A program made the translations under genes and the position numbers. This document shows, piece after piece, positions 34,584-42,244 of a stretch of 64,000 nt of DNA. Source of the stretch: DASWJZ01 sp963814905 (GTDB lineage Bacteria; Pseudomonadota; Alphaproteobacteria; Rhizobiales; Afifellaceae); the NCBI GenBank assembly GCA_963814905.1, contig CAWFEM010000014.1:186001-250000 (forward strand), in the 5' to 3' direction. How positions within the stretch are numbered: position 1 is the stretch's first letter; each line of letters begins with the position of its first letter. The notes under the pieces were generated by a model that made no database searches, was not told where the DNA came from, and worked only from the letters and a program-made list of their open reading frames with translations.

Positions 34584-36596
34584 ATGCGGGCTACCGCGGA
34601 TTGCGTCAACGACACGTTGGTGCCGGGCAAGGCCGTACCCGAGGTCAGGCGCGCCAACGGATCGACGGGCGACATGGTCGCCCGATCCTGGCAGCGATGC
34701 CTTGAGGTCGGTCTCGACCCCAACGCGCCGCGCCGCCCGGTCAAGCTCGACCGGCGCGAGCTCGCCGAAGTGCTTGAGACGAACAGCCAGTTTATCGAAG
34801 CGGCGCTGCCCTCCATGATGTTCCTGGAATCCGCTGTTCGCGGCACCGGCTTCATCCTGGTTCTGACCGATCGCGCCAACATCGTGCTGCGCCTCTTCGG
34901 CGACGAGGCGGTGGTGCAGAAGGCGCGCGAGAACAACTACGTGCCGGGATGCTGCCGCTCCGAGGAAGAGGTGGGAACGAACGCCATCGCGCTCGCTTCA
35001 ATCGAGGGCGTCGCGGTGCAGATCGCCGGCTCCGATCACTACAATATCAGGCACCGCAAATGGACCTGCTCGTCCGCGCCGGTGTTCTCCGCGCAGGGCG
35101 AGTTGCTGGGAACGGTTACCCTCTCCGGCGATTGCGCGCAGGCGCATCGGCACACCTTGGGAATGGTGATCGCGGCCTCGGAGGCGATCCAGAACCGGCT
35201 GCGCGAAATTTACGCCGAACGTGAGAACTGGCGCAGCCAGCAGCTTCTGACCTCGCTTCTGAGATCGGTGACCGACGCGATCGTCACCGTGGACGCCGAG
35301 GGTTTCGTCACGCATGTGAGCCGCAAGGCGGAGCGCATCCTCGCATGCCGCGAGAGCGCGGTGCAGGGCCATCCCATCGTCGAGCTATTCGAAGACAATC
35401 GCGATCTGGACAACGTGGTCGCCGGACGCCGCAGCATGCCGCTGGAGGTCGTCCGCGAGGTTGCCGGGCGCCGAACCTTATTCGATCTGAAGCCGTTCGT
35501 GCATCTGAACGACAACGCTTCGCAGGGCCGCGTTCTGGCGATCAGCTGCCGGCGTGAAAACGGCGAGGCCGCCCGCGGCACCGCGGGCCTCACGACGCGA
35601 TACGCGCTCGACGACATCGTCGGCGACAACGAGACGATACGCGCGCAGGTCGAACTGGCGCGCATGGCGGCCGAACGCCGGTCGCGCGTGCTGATCACGG
35701 GCGAGACCGGGACTGGCAAGGAGCTCTTCGCCCAGGGCATACACAACGCCAGCACGCGCGCCGACGGTCCGTTCGTCGCCATCAACTGCGCGGCGATCCC
35801 CCGCGACCTGATCGAATCGGAACTGGTCGGCTTTGGCGAAGGCGCTTTCACCGGCGCGCGCCGCGGCGGACAGATCGGCAAGTTCGAGCTTGCCGATGGC
35901 GGGACCTTGTTTCTCGACGAGATCAGCCAGATGCCGCTCGATCTTCAGGCGAAGCTGCTGCGCATCCTGGAGGAGAGCGTCGTCACGCGTCTTGGCGAGA
36001 CGAAGCCGGTGCCCGTCGACGTCCGCGTCATCGCCGCCAGCAACGAGAATCTCTTCGAGAAGTGCCAGCGCGGTGAGTTCCGGCAGGACCTCTATTTCCG
36101 CCTGGGCGTCGTGGAGCTGCATCTGCCGTCTCTGCGCGAGCGTGGCGACGATCTCGATGCGCTGTGCGCGCATGTCCTCAGGCAGTTGGGCTCGCGCCTC
36201 GACTTTCCGGAGGTCGCGCTCTCTGCCGAGGCGCTCGATATCCTGCGCCGCTATTCCTGGCCGGGGAACGTTCGCGAGTTGGAGAACGTGCTGGAGATGG
36301 CGGCGATCCTCTGCAAGGGAAGCGCGATCGAGCCTCGGCATCTGTCGCCGCGCCTGCGCAATGGCCCGGGAATGCCGCTTCGAGGTGAGGCGGCCCAACC
36401 CGCCTCTAATGCGCCTGCGGCAACGGCTTCCATGCGCGACGTCGAAGCGGAGGCGCTGCGACGCGCGCTGCACGAGTTTGAGGGCAACATCGCGATGGTC
36501 GCGCGTCAGCTCGGCCTGTCGCGCAGCACGATCTACCGCAAGATGCGAGAGAACGGCCTCAGCAAAGCGGTGACCGTGAACGAGAGCGGCGCTTGA
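34584..36596 (+). CDS. Sigma-54-dependent enhancer-binding activator, AcoR-like
   Basis: 670 residues. Order: N-terminal GAF-type sensor (about 60-200, with CCRSEEEVGTNAI and the RHRKWTCSSAPV block typical of AcoR-like proteins), a PAS domain (about 225-300, from SLLRSVTDAIVTVDAEG), an AAA+ domain with Walker A GETGTGKE, the sigma-54-contacting GAFTGA loop and Walker B GTLFLDEI, and a Fis-type helix-turn-helix (MVARQLGLSRSTIYRKM) at the end. It drives sigma-54 RNA polymerase using ATP. Perfect sigma-54 promoters lie before the operon on each side. The ATG at 34584 follows GGGAGGGAG; a 49-codon upstream extension is unconserved-looking. Confidence 0.95.
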   Translation: MRATADCVNDTLVPGKAVPEVRRANGSTGDMVARSWQRCLEVGLDPNAPRRPVKLDRRELAEVLETNSQFIEAALPSMMFLESAVRGTGFILVLTDRANIVLRLFGDEAVVQKARENNYVPGCCRSEEEVGTNAIALASIEGVAVQIAGSDHYNIRHRKWTCSSAPVFSAQGELLGTVTLSGDCAQAHRHTLGMVIAASEAIQNRLREIYAERENWRSQQLLTSLLRSVTDAIVTVDAEGFVTHVSRKAERILACRESAVQGHPIVELFEDNRDLDNVVAGRRSMPLEVVREVAGRRTLFDLKPFVHLNDNASQGRVLAISCRRENGEAARGTAGLTTRYALDDIVGDNETIRAQVELARMAAERRSRVLITGETGTGKELFAQGIHNASTRADGPFVAINCAAIPRDLIESELVGFGEGAFTGARRGGQIGKFELADGGTLFLDEISQMPLDLQAKLLRILEESVVTRLGETKPVPVDVRVIAASNENLFEKCQRGEFRQDLYFRLGVVELHLPSLRERGDDLDALCAHVLRQLGSRLDFPEVALSAEALDILRRYSWPGNVRELENVLEMAAILCKGSAIEPRHLSPRLRNGPGMPLRGEAAQPASNAPAATASMRDVEAEALRRALHEFEGNIAMVARQLGLSRSTIYRKMRENGLSKAVTVNESGA

Positions 36597-36672
36597 GCGG
36601 CGTCGCTCGGCCGCTTCGCTGAAATCACACCCCGGGCTGTCGCGTCCCGTTCCCATAGGCCTGAATCGGGCT

Positions 36673-36691
36673 GTGTTTGATATTCAACCAC
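36673..36691. promoter_or_regulatory. Candidate enhancer site (UAS), weaker copy
   Basis: GTGTT, nine bases, ACCAC: same length as the site at 31012-31030 and sharing GTGT, the inner ATT and the final CAC. It ends 103 bases before the -24 element. Similarity is partial, so this is a position-supported guess. Confidence 0.35.
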
Positions 36692-36794
36692 GTGTTCGAT
36701 TTCACGGCTGTCGACCGTCGGACGGCGATGCCTCTCCACGTGAAAAAACAACGAAATAGCCCCTTTCTATCAGTCGATTAGCGAATGCCGCACA

Positions 36795-36809
36795 TGGCAC
36801 GGAAGTTGC
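36795..36809 (+). promoter_or_regulatory. Sigma-54 (-24/-12) promoter
   Basis: TGGCAC (36795-36800), GGAAG, TTGC (36806-36809): perfect consensus with correct ten-base spacing between GG and GC. It points to the M24/E1/E2 operon with a leader of about 140 bases. Confidence 0.88.
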
Positions 36810-36960
36810 CGTTCTTGGCACGACCGCAACGTCGCTGCGGAGCGTGAGACACGGAGAAGAAGTGGCGGGCGCGCGGGCAGGAAACGCACTCGGCCGGAGA
36901 GAACTCCGGACATCGGTGCGCTAGGCAAACGAGACGATCCGCGAATTTCAGGAGGACACG

Positions 36961-38331
36961 ATGGCAATTCACACCTACGGCACGATGGCGGTCGATTGGG
37001 AGCAGCGGATCGACTTCGAGCGCCTGCGCCGTGAGCGGCTGACGCGCATAAAGGGCAAGCTCAAGGCGGCCGACATGGGCGCGCTGCTCTGCTTCGACAT
37101 GAACAACGTGCGCTACATCACCGCGACGCATATCGGCACCTGGGCGCAGGACAAGGTCTCGCGCTTCACGCTTCTGCCGCAGGACGACGAGCCGATCCTC
37201 TGGGACTTCGGCTCCGCCGCCAAGCATCACACCCTCTATTGCCCGTGGATGGGGGAGGGGCGGAGCCGCGCCGGCATCCCTCTCCTGCGCGGCGCCATGA
37301 CGCCCGACATGGGGCGGGCGGAAGCCGTCGCCGACAAGATCGTCGTGGAGCTGGAAAAGCGCGGCCTGATGAAGGAGGCGCTCGGCGTCGACATCATCGA
37401 GTTGCCGATCCTCTTCGCGCTGCAGGCGCGGGGCGTCACCATCGTCGACGGGCAGGCGCTGATGCAGGACGCGCGGGTGATCAAGACGCGCGACGAGATC
37501 AGCCTGCTCACCATGGCGGCGGGCATGGTCGACGCCGCTTATGACGAGCTCTACATGGCGCTCCGCCCGGGTGTCCGCGAGAACGAGTGCGTCTCGCTGG
37601 CCTGCAAGGTGCTCTACGATCTCGGCTCGGAGCATGTGGAGGGCGTCAACGCCATTTCCGGCGAACGCTGCAACCCGCACCCGCACGTCTATTCAGACCG
37701 CATATTGCGGCCGGGCGACCCCGCTTATTTCGACATCCTGCACAGCTATATGGGCTACCGCACCTGCTACTACCGCACCTTCGCGGTGGGCAGCGCGTCG
37801 CTTTCGCAGATCGACGCCTACAAGCGCTGCCGCGACTACCTCGACGAGGCGATCGCGATCATCAGGCCGGGCGTCTCCACCCGCGAGGTGGCCGAGCTTT
37901 GGCCGAAGGCCGAAGAGTTCGGCTTCCCGAGCGAGGAGGCCGCCTTCGGCCTGCAATACGGCCACGGCATCGGCCTGGCGATCTGGGAGCGCCCGGTGAT
38001 CAGCCGGCTCGTCTCCATCGACCATCCGGAGGACATCCAGGAAGGCATGGTGTTCGCGCTTGAGACTTTCTGGCCGGCGGGGGACGGCTGGTCGGCCGCG
38101 CGCATCGAAGAGGAGCTCGTCGTCACCAAGGACGGGTGCGAGGTCATCACACGCTTCCCGGCCGAGGAGCTTCTGGTTTGCGGGCAGAAATACTATACCG
38201 GCGCGGGCCTTCTGAACGATACGCGCGAGACGCAATCGCATTTCAACAACCCGCGCGTCTTCCCCGAGGGCATCGACACCAAGCAGGCGGTCATCGGCGG
38301 TGCGCGGCGCGAGGCCGCCGCCGTGGGCTGA
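36961..38331 (+). CDS. M24 family (creatinase/DddP-like) protein with altered metal site
   Basis: 456 residues, creatinase-type N-domain (1-180) then the pita-bread domain. Of the five usual metal ligands, Asp in AYFDIL, His in QYGHGIGLAI, Glu in VFALETF and Glu in RIEEELVV are kept, but the second Asp is replaced: the usual SDMTRTF reads TCYYRTF, putting Cys at that position. The motif GYRTCYYRTF and the NPHPHV block recall DddP-type DMSP lyases and other non-peptidase M24 proteins. So a lyase or hydrolase on a small molecule is likelier than peptidase action. It leads the second sigma-54 operon ahead of a dehydrogenase complex, which may use its product. AGGAGGACACG before the ATG. Confidence 0.83.
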   Translation: MAIHTYGTMAVDWEQRIDFERLRRERLTRIKGKLKAADMGALLCFDMNNVRYITATHIGTWAQDKVSRFTLLPQDDEPILWDFGSAAKHHTLYCPWMGEGRSRAGIPLLRGAMTPDMGRAEAVADKIVVELEKRGLMKEALGVDIIELPILFALQARGVTIVDGQALMQDARVIKTRDEISLLTMAAGMVDAAYDELYMALRPGVRENECVSLACKVLYDLGSEHVEGVNAISGERCNPHPHVYSDRILRPGDPAYFDILHSYMGYRTCYYRTFAVGSASLSQIDAYKRCRDYLDEAIAIIRPGVSTREVAELWPKAEEFGFPSEEAAFGLQYGHGIGLAIWERPVISRLVSIDHPEDIQEGMVFALETFWPAGDGWSAARIEEELVVTKDGCEVITRFPAEELLVCGQKYYTGAGLLNDTRETQSHFNNPRVFPEGIDTKQAVIGGARREAAAVG

Positions 38332-38392
38332 GCGAAGTGGCGCGCAGCGCCGGAACGCCTTAGGTGTGCGGGAATAAAGAGGTGGAGGACCA

Positions 38393-39418
38393 ATGGAAGC
38401 GCGAATGAAAACGTCGGAGGCGCCGGCAAACGACGATATCGGCGAAGCCGTCCGACTGGATCTGTGGCGCAGGCAGGTCGAGATCCGCCACTGCGAACAG
38501 CGCGCCTACGATCTGTTCCTGCAGAATCTCGTCAAGGGCACGAGCCATCTGTCGCTCGGGCAGGAGGCGATCGCCGCCGGCTTCGCGACCGCCATGCACA
38601 AGGACGACAAGAGCTTCTGCACGTATCGTGGACACGCGCATACGCTCGCCCGCGGCGTCCCCATGGACCAGGTGCTCGGCGAGTTGATGCAGCGCGATTG
38701 CGGCCTGATGCGCGGCAAGGGTGGCTCGATGCATCTGACCAGCGTCGAGCATGGCGTCATGGGCTCCTACGCGATCATCGGCGCGCACCTGCCGATCGCC
38801 TGCGGCTCGGCATGGCGGGCACAATATATGGGGCACGACGACGTCGCGGTCGTCTTCTTCGGCGACGGCACAACCAATATCGGCGCTTTCCACGAAGCGC
38901 TGAACTACGCCGCGGTCTACAAGCTGCCGATCGTCTTCGTCTGCGAGAACAACCTCTACATGGAATATACGCCGATCCGCGCCGTCACCGCCGTGGAGCG
39001 GCCGGCGGCGGACCGGGCGTCGGCCTACGGGCTGGAGGCGATCGTGATCGACGGCAACGACGCCGACGAGGTCTACCGCACCGCGCAGACGGCCTTCGCG
39101 AAGGCGCGCGCCGGCGACGGCCCGACGCTTGTGGAATGCCTGACCTATCGCCACTCCGGGCATTCGCGGGCCGATCCCGGCAAGTACCGCCCACCGGGAG
39201 AGCTCGACGACTGGAAGAAGAACCGCGACCCGATCAAGATCTATCGGCAGCGCCTGCTTGAGTTCGGAATCCCTGAATCGGTGATCCAGGAGATCGACGA
39301 CAAGGTCATGCGCCAGGTCGACGAAGCGACGGAGTTCTGCAAGGCCTCGCCGGCGCCGCCGGAGGAGATCCTGACGACCGACGTCTATGCGAACGGAGGC
39401 TGGGCATGGCGGAACTGA
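38393..39418 (+). CDS. Thiamine-diphosphate 2-oxoacid/acetoin dehydrogenase E1, alpha subunit
   Basis: 341 residues. Conserved SLGQEAIAAG, YRGHAHTLARG, GGSMHL and the thiamine-diphosphate motif GDGTTNIGAFHEALNYAA ending in ENN, followed by RHSGHSRADPGKYR, which carries the phosphorylation-loop-like segment of E1 alpha. It decarboxylates a 2-oxo acid or cleaves acetoin and passes the acyl group to the lipoyl E2. The AcoR-like activator and sigma-54 promoter argue for an acetoin-like or special branched substrate over housekeeping pyruvate. GTGGAGGACC before the ATG; a second ATG four codons in is possible. Confidence 0.92.
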   Translation: MEARMKTSEAPANDDIGEAVRLDLWRRQVEIRHCEQRAYDLFLQNLVKGTSHLSLGQEAIAAGFATAMHKDDKSFCTYRGHAHTLARGVPMDQVLGELMQRDCGLMRGKGGSMHLTSVEHGVMGSYAIIGAHLPIACGSAWRAQYMGHDDVAVVFFGDGTTNIGAFHEALNYAAVYKLPIVFVCENNLYMEYTPIRAVTAVERPAADRASAYGLEAIVIDGNDADEVYRTAQTAFAKARAGDGPTLVECLTYRHSGHSRADPGKYRPPGELDDWKKNRDPIKIYRQRLLEFGIPESVIQEIDDKVMRQVDEATEFCKASPAPPEEILTTDVYANGGWAWRN

Positions 39419-40380
39419 CTTACCGCGAGGCAGTCGCCGCTGGCATCGCCCAGGAGATGGAGCGCGATGAGCGCGTCGCCTTCATCGGCGAGGACATCGC
39501 CGGCGCCGGCGGCGTGTTCAAGGCGACCGTCGGGCTCCTGGAACAGTTCGGGCCGAAGCGCGTCGTCGACACGCCGATCTCCGAGCAGGCCATCCTCGGC
39601 GCCGTCATGGGAGCGGCGATGACCGGCATGCGCCCGATCGCCGAGATCATGTTCTCCGATTTCTTCGCCGTCTGCTGGGACTATATCGCCAACGAGTTTC
39701 CCAAGGCTCGCTACATGTCGAACGGCCAGGTGGAATGCCCCTTGGTCGTGCGCACCGGCAATGGTGGCGGCGTGCGCTTCGGCGCGCAGCACTCGCAGTC
39801 GGTGGAGAATTGGGCGATGGCGATCCCCGGCCTGAAGGTGGTGGCGCCTTCGAACCCTGCGGATGTGAAAGGCCTTCTCGCCGCGGCGGTGCGCGACCCC
39901 GATCCGGTGATCTTCTTCGAGCACAAGGCGCTCTATCCGACGAAGGGCGAGGTGCCGGACGGCGAGCATGTCGATGTGCTCGGCACCGCGAAGATCAAGC
40001 GCGAGGGAACGGATGCGACCATCATCGCGCTGGCGCAGATGGTGCCGCGCGCCGTGGAAGCGGCCGAAAGGCTTGCTGAGCGCGGCATCAACGTCGAGGT
40101 CATCGACGTCCGCTCGCTCGTTCCGCTCGACACGCGGACGATCCTTGCCTCCGTCGCCAAGACCGGGCGGCTCTTCACGGTGGAGGAGAATCCGCGGCTC
40201 TGCGGCTGGGGCGCGGAGATAGCCTCGATCGTCGCCGACGAAGCGTTCTACGACCTCGACGGTCCGATCGTGCGCATCACGACGCCGCATATCCCGTTGC
40301 CGGCCGCGGACAATCTGGAAGACCTGGCGCTGCCGTCGGCAAAACGTGTCGTCGACACCGTGATGCGTTCGTTGGGGTGA
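39406..40380 (+). CDS. Thiamine-diphosphate dehydrogenase E1, beta subunit
   Basis: 324 residues. Transketolase pyrimidine domain with VAFIGEDIAGAGGVFKAT, the DTPISEQAILGAVMGAA block containing the cofactor-activating Glu, and a C-terminal transketolase domain (EVIDVRSLVPLDTRTI, VEENPRLCGWGAE). Pairs with E1 alpha as an alpha2-beta2 enzyme. Its start lies inside the end of the alpha gene (13-base overlap), so production is coupled. Confidence 0.93.
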   Translation: MAELTYREAVAAGIAQEMERDERVAFIGEDIAGAGGVFKATVGLLEQFGPKRVVDTPISEQAILGAVMGAAMTGMRPIAEIMFSDFFAVCWDYIANEFPKARYMSNGQVECPLVVRTGNGGGVRFGAQHSQSVENWAMAIPGLKVVAPSNPADVKGLLAAAVRDPDPVIFFEHKALYPTKGEVPDGEHVDVLGTAKIKREGTDATIIALAQMVPRAVEAAERLAERGINVEVIDVRSLVPLDTRTILASVAKTGRLFTVEENPRLCGWGAEIASIVADEAFYDLDGPIVRITTPHIPLPAADNLEDLALPSAKRVVDTVMRSLG

Positions 40381-40387
40381 GAGGCTG

Positions 40388-41683
40388 ATGGATATCTTGA
40401 TGCCCCAATTGGGCGAGACCGTCTCGGAAGGCACCGTCGGCCGCTGGTACAAGGCGGTAGGCGATGCGGTCGCGAGCGGCGAGCCGCTCTTCGAGATCGA
40501 GACCGACAAGGCCTCGATGGACGTTGAGGCGACCGCGGCGGGCGTGCTGACGCAGATCAACGTGCAGGCCGGCGAGACGGTGGCGGTCGGGGTGCCGGTC
40601 GCCATTCTGGAGACCAAGGGAAGCGGAGGCGGTACAGCTCAGGCGTCGAATCCAGCTCCCGCGGCGGACGCGCTGAACGGCGGTCACGCAGGTGCACCGC
40701 CGCCCGGCTTCGGCCCTTATTCGGAGGTGGCGACACCGACCGGGCGCTTCGGGACGGCAAAGGGTCCGAACGGGCTGCGCGTCACGCCGCTCGCCCGCCG
40801 CCTGATCGCGCAGAACGGGATCGATCTCGACGCGCTTGCCGCGGAGGTCTCAAGCGCCGGCCGGCCGCGGATCGCCAAGGCCGATGTGCTGCAATTCGTC
40901 GGCGGCACGCCGCAAGGCGCATCCACCCAAGAGGCAAGGCCGTCGCCGCCGGCCGCGGGAATGCGAAGCGTTCCGCTCAATCGGATACGCCGCACGACGG
41001 CGGCGCATCTGGCGAAATCCTGGACGACGGTTCCGCATGTCGTGCAGGCGATCGAGGTCGACTTTCACCGCGTCGATAGCGCGCGCCGTGCCTACAATTC
41101 CGGGCAAAGCGGGGCCGAGCAGGGCGGGCGTGGCGGCGCGCGGCTTTCATTCCTGCCGTTCATCGCGCGCGCGGTGTGTCAGGCGATCCGCGACTTCCCC
41201 TTCGTCAACGCGCAGTTCGACGGCGACCGGCTGCTCGTCCACGATCGCGTCAATCTCGGGATCGCGATGGATCTCAGTCACGACGGCCTTGTCGTGCCGG
41301 TGATCCGCGGCGCAGACGAACTGACTGTCGTCGGGCTTGCGCGCGCCATCGCTGAGCGCATCGAGCGGGCGCGCGCCGGCAAGCTCACGCAGGACGAGAT
41401 GGCCGGCGGCACCTACTCGATCTCCAATTCCGGGACGTTCGGCACGCTCTTCACCGCGCCGATCGTCAATCCGCCGGAAGTCGCGATCCTGTCCACCGAC
41501 GGCGTGACCAAGAAACCGGTCGCGATCGAGACGGAGGCCGGGGACGCGATCGTCGTGCGGCCGATCGGCGTGCTGGCGCAAAGCTTCGACCATCGCGCCT
41601 TCGACGGCGCCTATTCGGCGGCCTTCCTGAAGCGGCTGAAAGGCATCCTGGAAGAGACCGACTGGCTTCAGGGCATGCGCTAG
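40388..41683 (+). CDS. Dihydrolipoamide acyltransferase (E2)
   Basis: 431 residues: one lipoyl domain (1-80, lipoylated Lys in IETDKASM), a Pro/Ala linker, a peripheral-subunit-binding domain (about 130-170, VTPLARRLIAQNGIDLDAL) and a catalytic domain with the active-site FDHRAFDGAY near the C-terminus. It moves the acyl group from lipoamide to CoA. No E3 gene follows; an E3 from elsewhere must reoxidise the lipoyl group. Starts eight bases after E1 beta. Confidence 0.93.
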   Translation: MDILMPQLGETVSEGTVGRWYKAVGDAVASGEPLFEIETDKASMDVEATAAGVLTQINVQAGETVAVGVPVAILETKGSGGGTAQASNPAPAADALNGGHAGAPPPGFGPYSEVATPTGRFGTAKGPNGLRVTPLARRLIAQNGIDLDALAAEVSSAGRPRIAKADVLQFVGGTPQGASTQEARPSPPAAGMRSVPLNRIRRTTAAHLAKSWTTVPHVVQAIEVDFHRVDSARRAYNSGQSGAEQGGRGGARLSFLPFIARAVCQAIRDFPFVNAQFDGDRLLVHDRVNLGIAMDLSHDGLVVPVIRGADELTVVGLARAIAERIERARAGKLTQDEMAGGTYSISNSGTFGTLFTAPIVNPPEVAILSTDGVTKKPVAIETEAGDAIVVRPIGVLAQSFDHRAFDGAYSAAFLKRLKGILEETDWLQGMR

Positions 41684-41886
41684 CCACGAAGCGGGCCTAC
41701 GCAAAGGCCGGAAAAGGCCGGATATCGCCCCAGTCGGACGCCGCTAAAAGCGCAAACCTCCGTTCACGCATCACGCGAACGTGACTGGTGCGCGTGGCTC
41801 GCACGCGAATGAACTAGTACCAATCGTTTGCCGACCATAAGACTCACATGCCTTTTCTTACGGTTGGCCGCGACGGAGGACCCGAA

Positions 41887-42150
41887 ATGATCAAAACTTT
41901 GCTCCTCGGCAGCGCTTTCGTGACATTCGCTGTGGCTCCCGCTTTCGCCTGCCGTGGTACCGCTGAATATCCTGAGGTCGTGCAGTTGGTGACCGATGCG
42001 GACATACCGGCCGTCGAAAAGGCTGCGTACATGAAGAGGCTCCAAGAGGGCGAGGACTTGCATCAGCGCGGCCACGACCTGGACGACGCAACGCTCCGCC
42101 TGGAAGCGCTGAAGATCCTGGATGAGATCAGGGGCGAGATCACGCACTAG
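41887..42150 (+). CDS. Small exported protein of unknown function
   Basis: 87 residues. A clear signal sequence (MIKTLLLGSAFVTFAV, ending PAFA before CRG) precedes a 66-residue mature part that is mostly charged helix (PAVEKAAYMKRLQEGEDLHQ). One Cys lies at the mature N-terminus but no proper lipobox. ATG at 41887 with GGAGGACCCGAA upstream; the longer frame from 41848 is disfavoured because it would displace the signal sequence. Not recognised; likely a periplasmic protein. Confidence 0.7.
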   Translation: MIKTLLLGSAFVTFAVAPAFACRGTAEYPEVVQLVTDADIPAVEKAAYMKRLQEGEDLHQRGHDLDDATLRLEALKILDEIRGEITH

Positions 42151-42244
42151 CCCGATATGAGCAAGTGTCGGGCTTTTGCCGCGAGCATCGTCACCTGACC
42201 GGATGTAGGAGCGTCGGGAGAAACGCCAGTCGGACACGCGCAAA

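Larger units (their letters stand above)
36597..36960. other. Control region between the activator gene and the M24/E1/E2 operon
   Basis: 364 bases with no gene. It holds a weak enhancer-like inverted repeat (36673-36691), another short one (CGTG, eight bases, CACG at 36691-36706), an AT-rich stretch with an IHF-like match one base off consensus (36768-36780) and the sigma-54 promoter at 36795. The IHF idea is weak because that match lies very near the promoter. Confidence 0.6.

Noticed and set aside
36811..36830. Second TGGCAC just after the sigma-54 promoter
   Set aside because: It is followed by GACCGCAAC, with no TTGC at the required distance.
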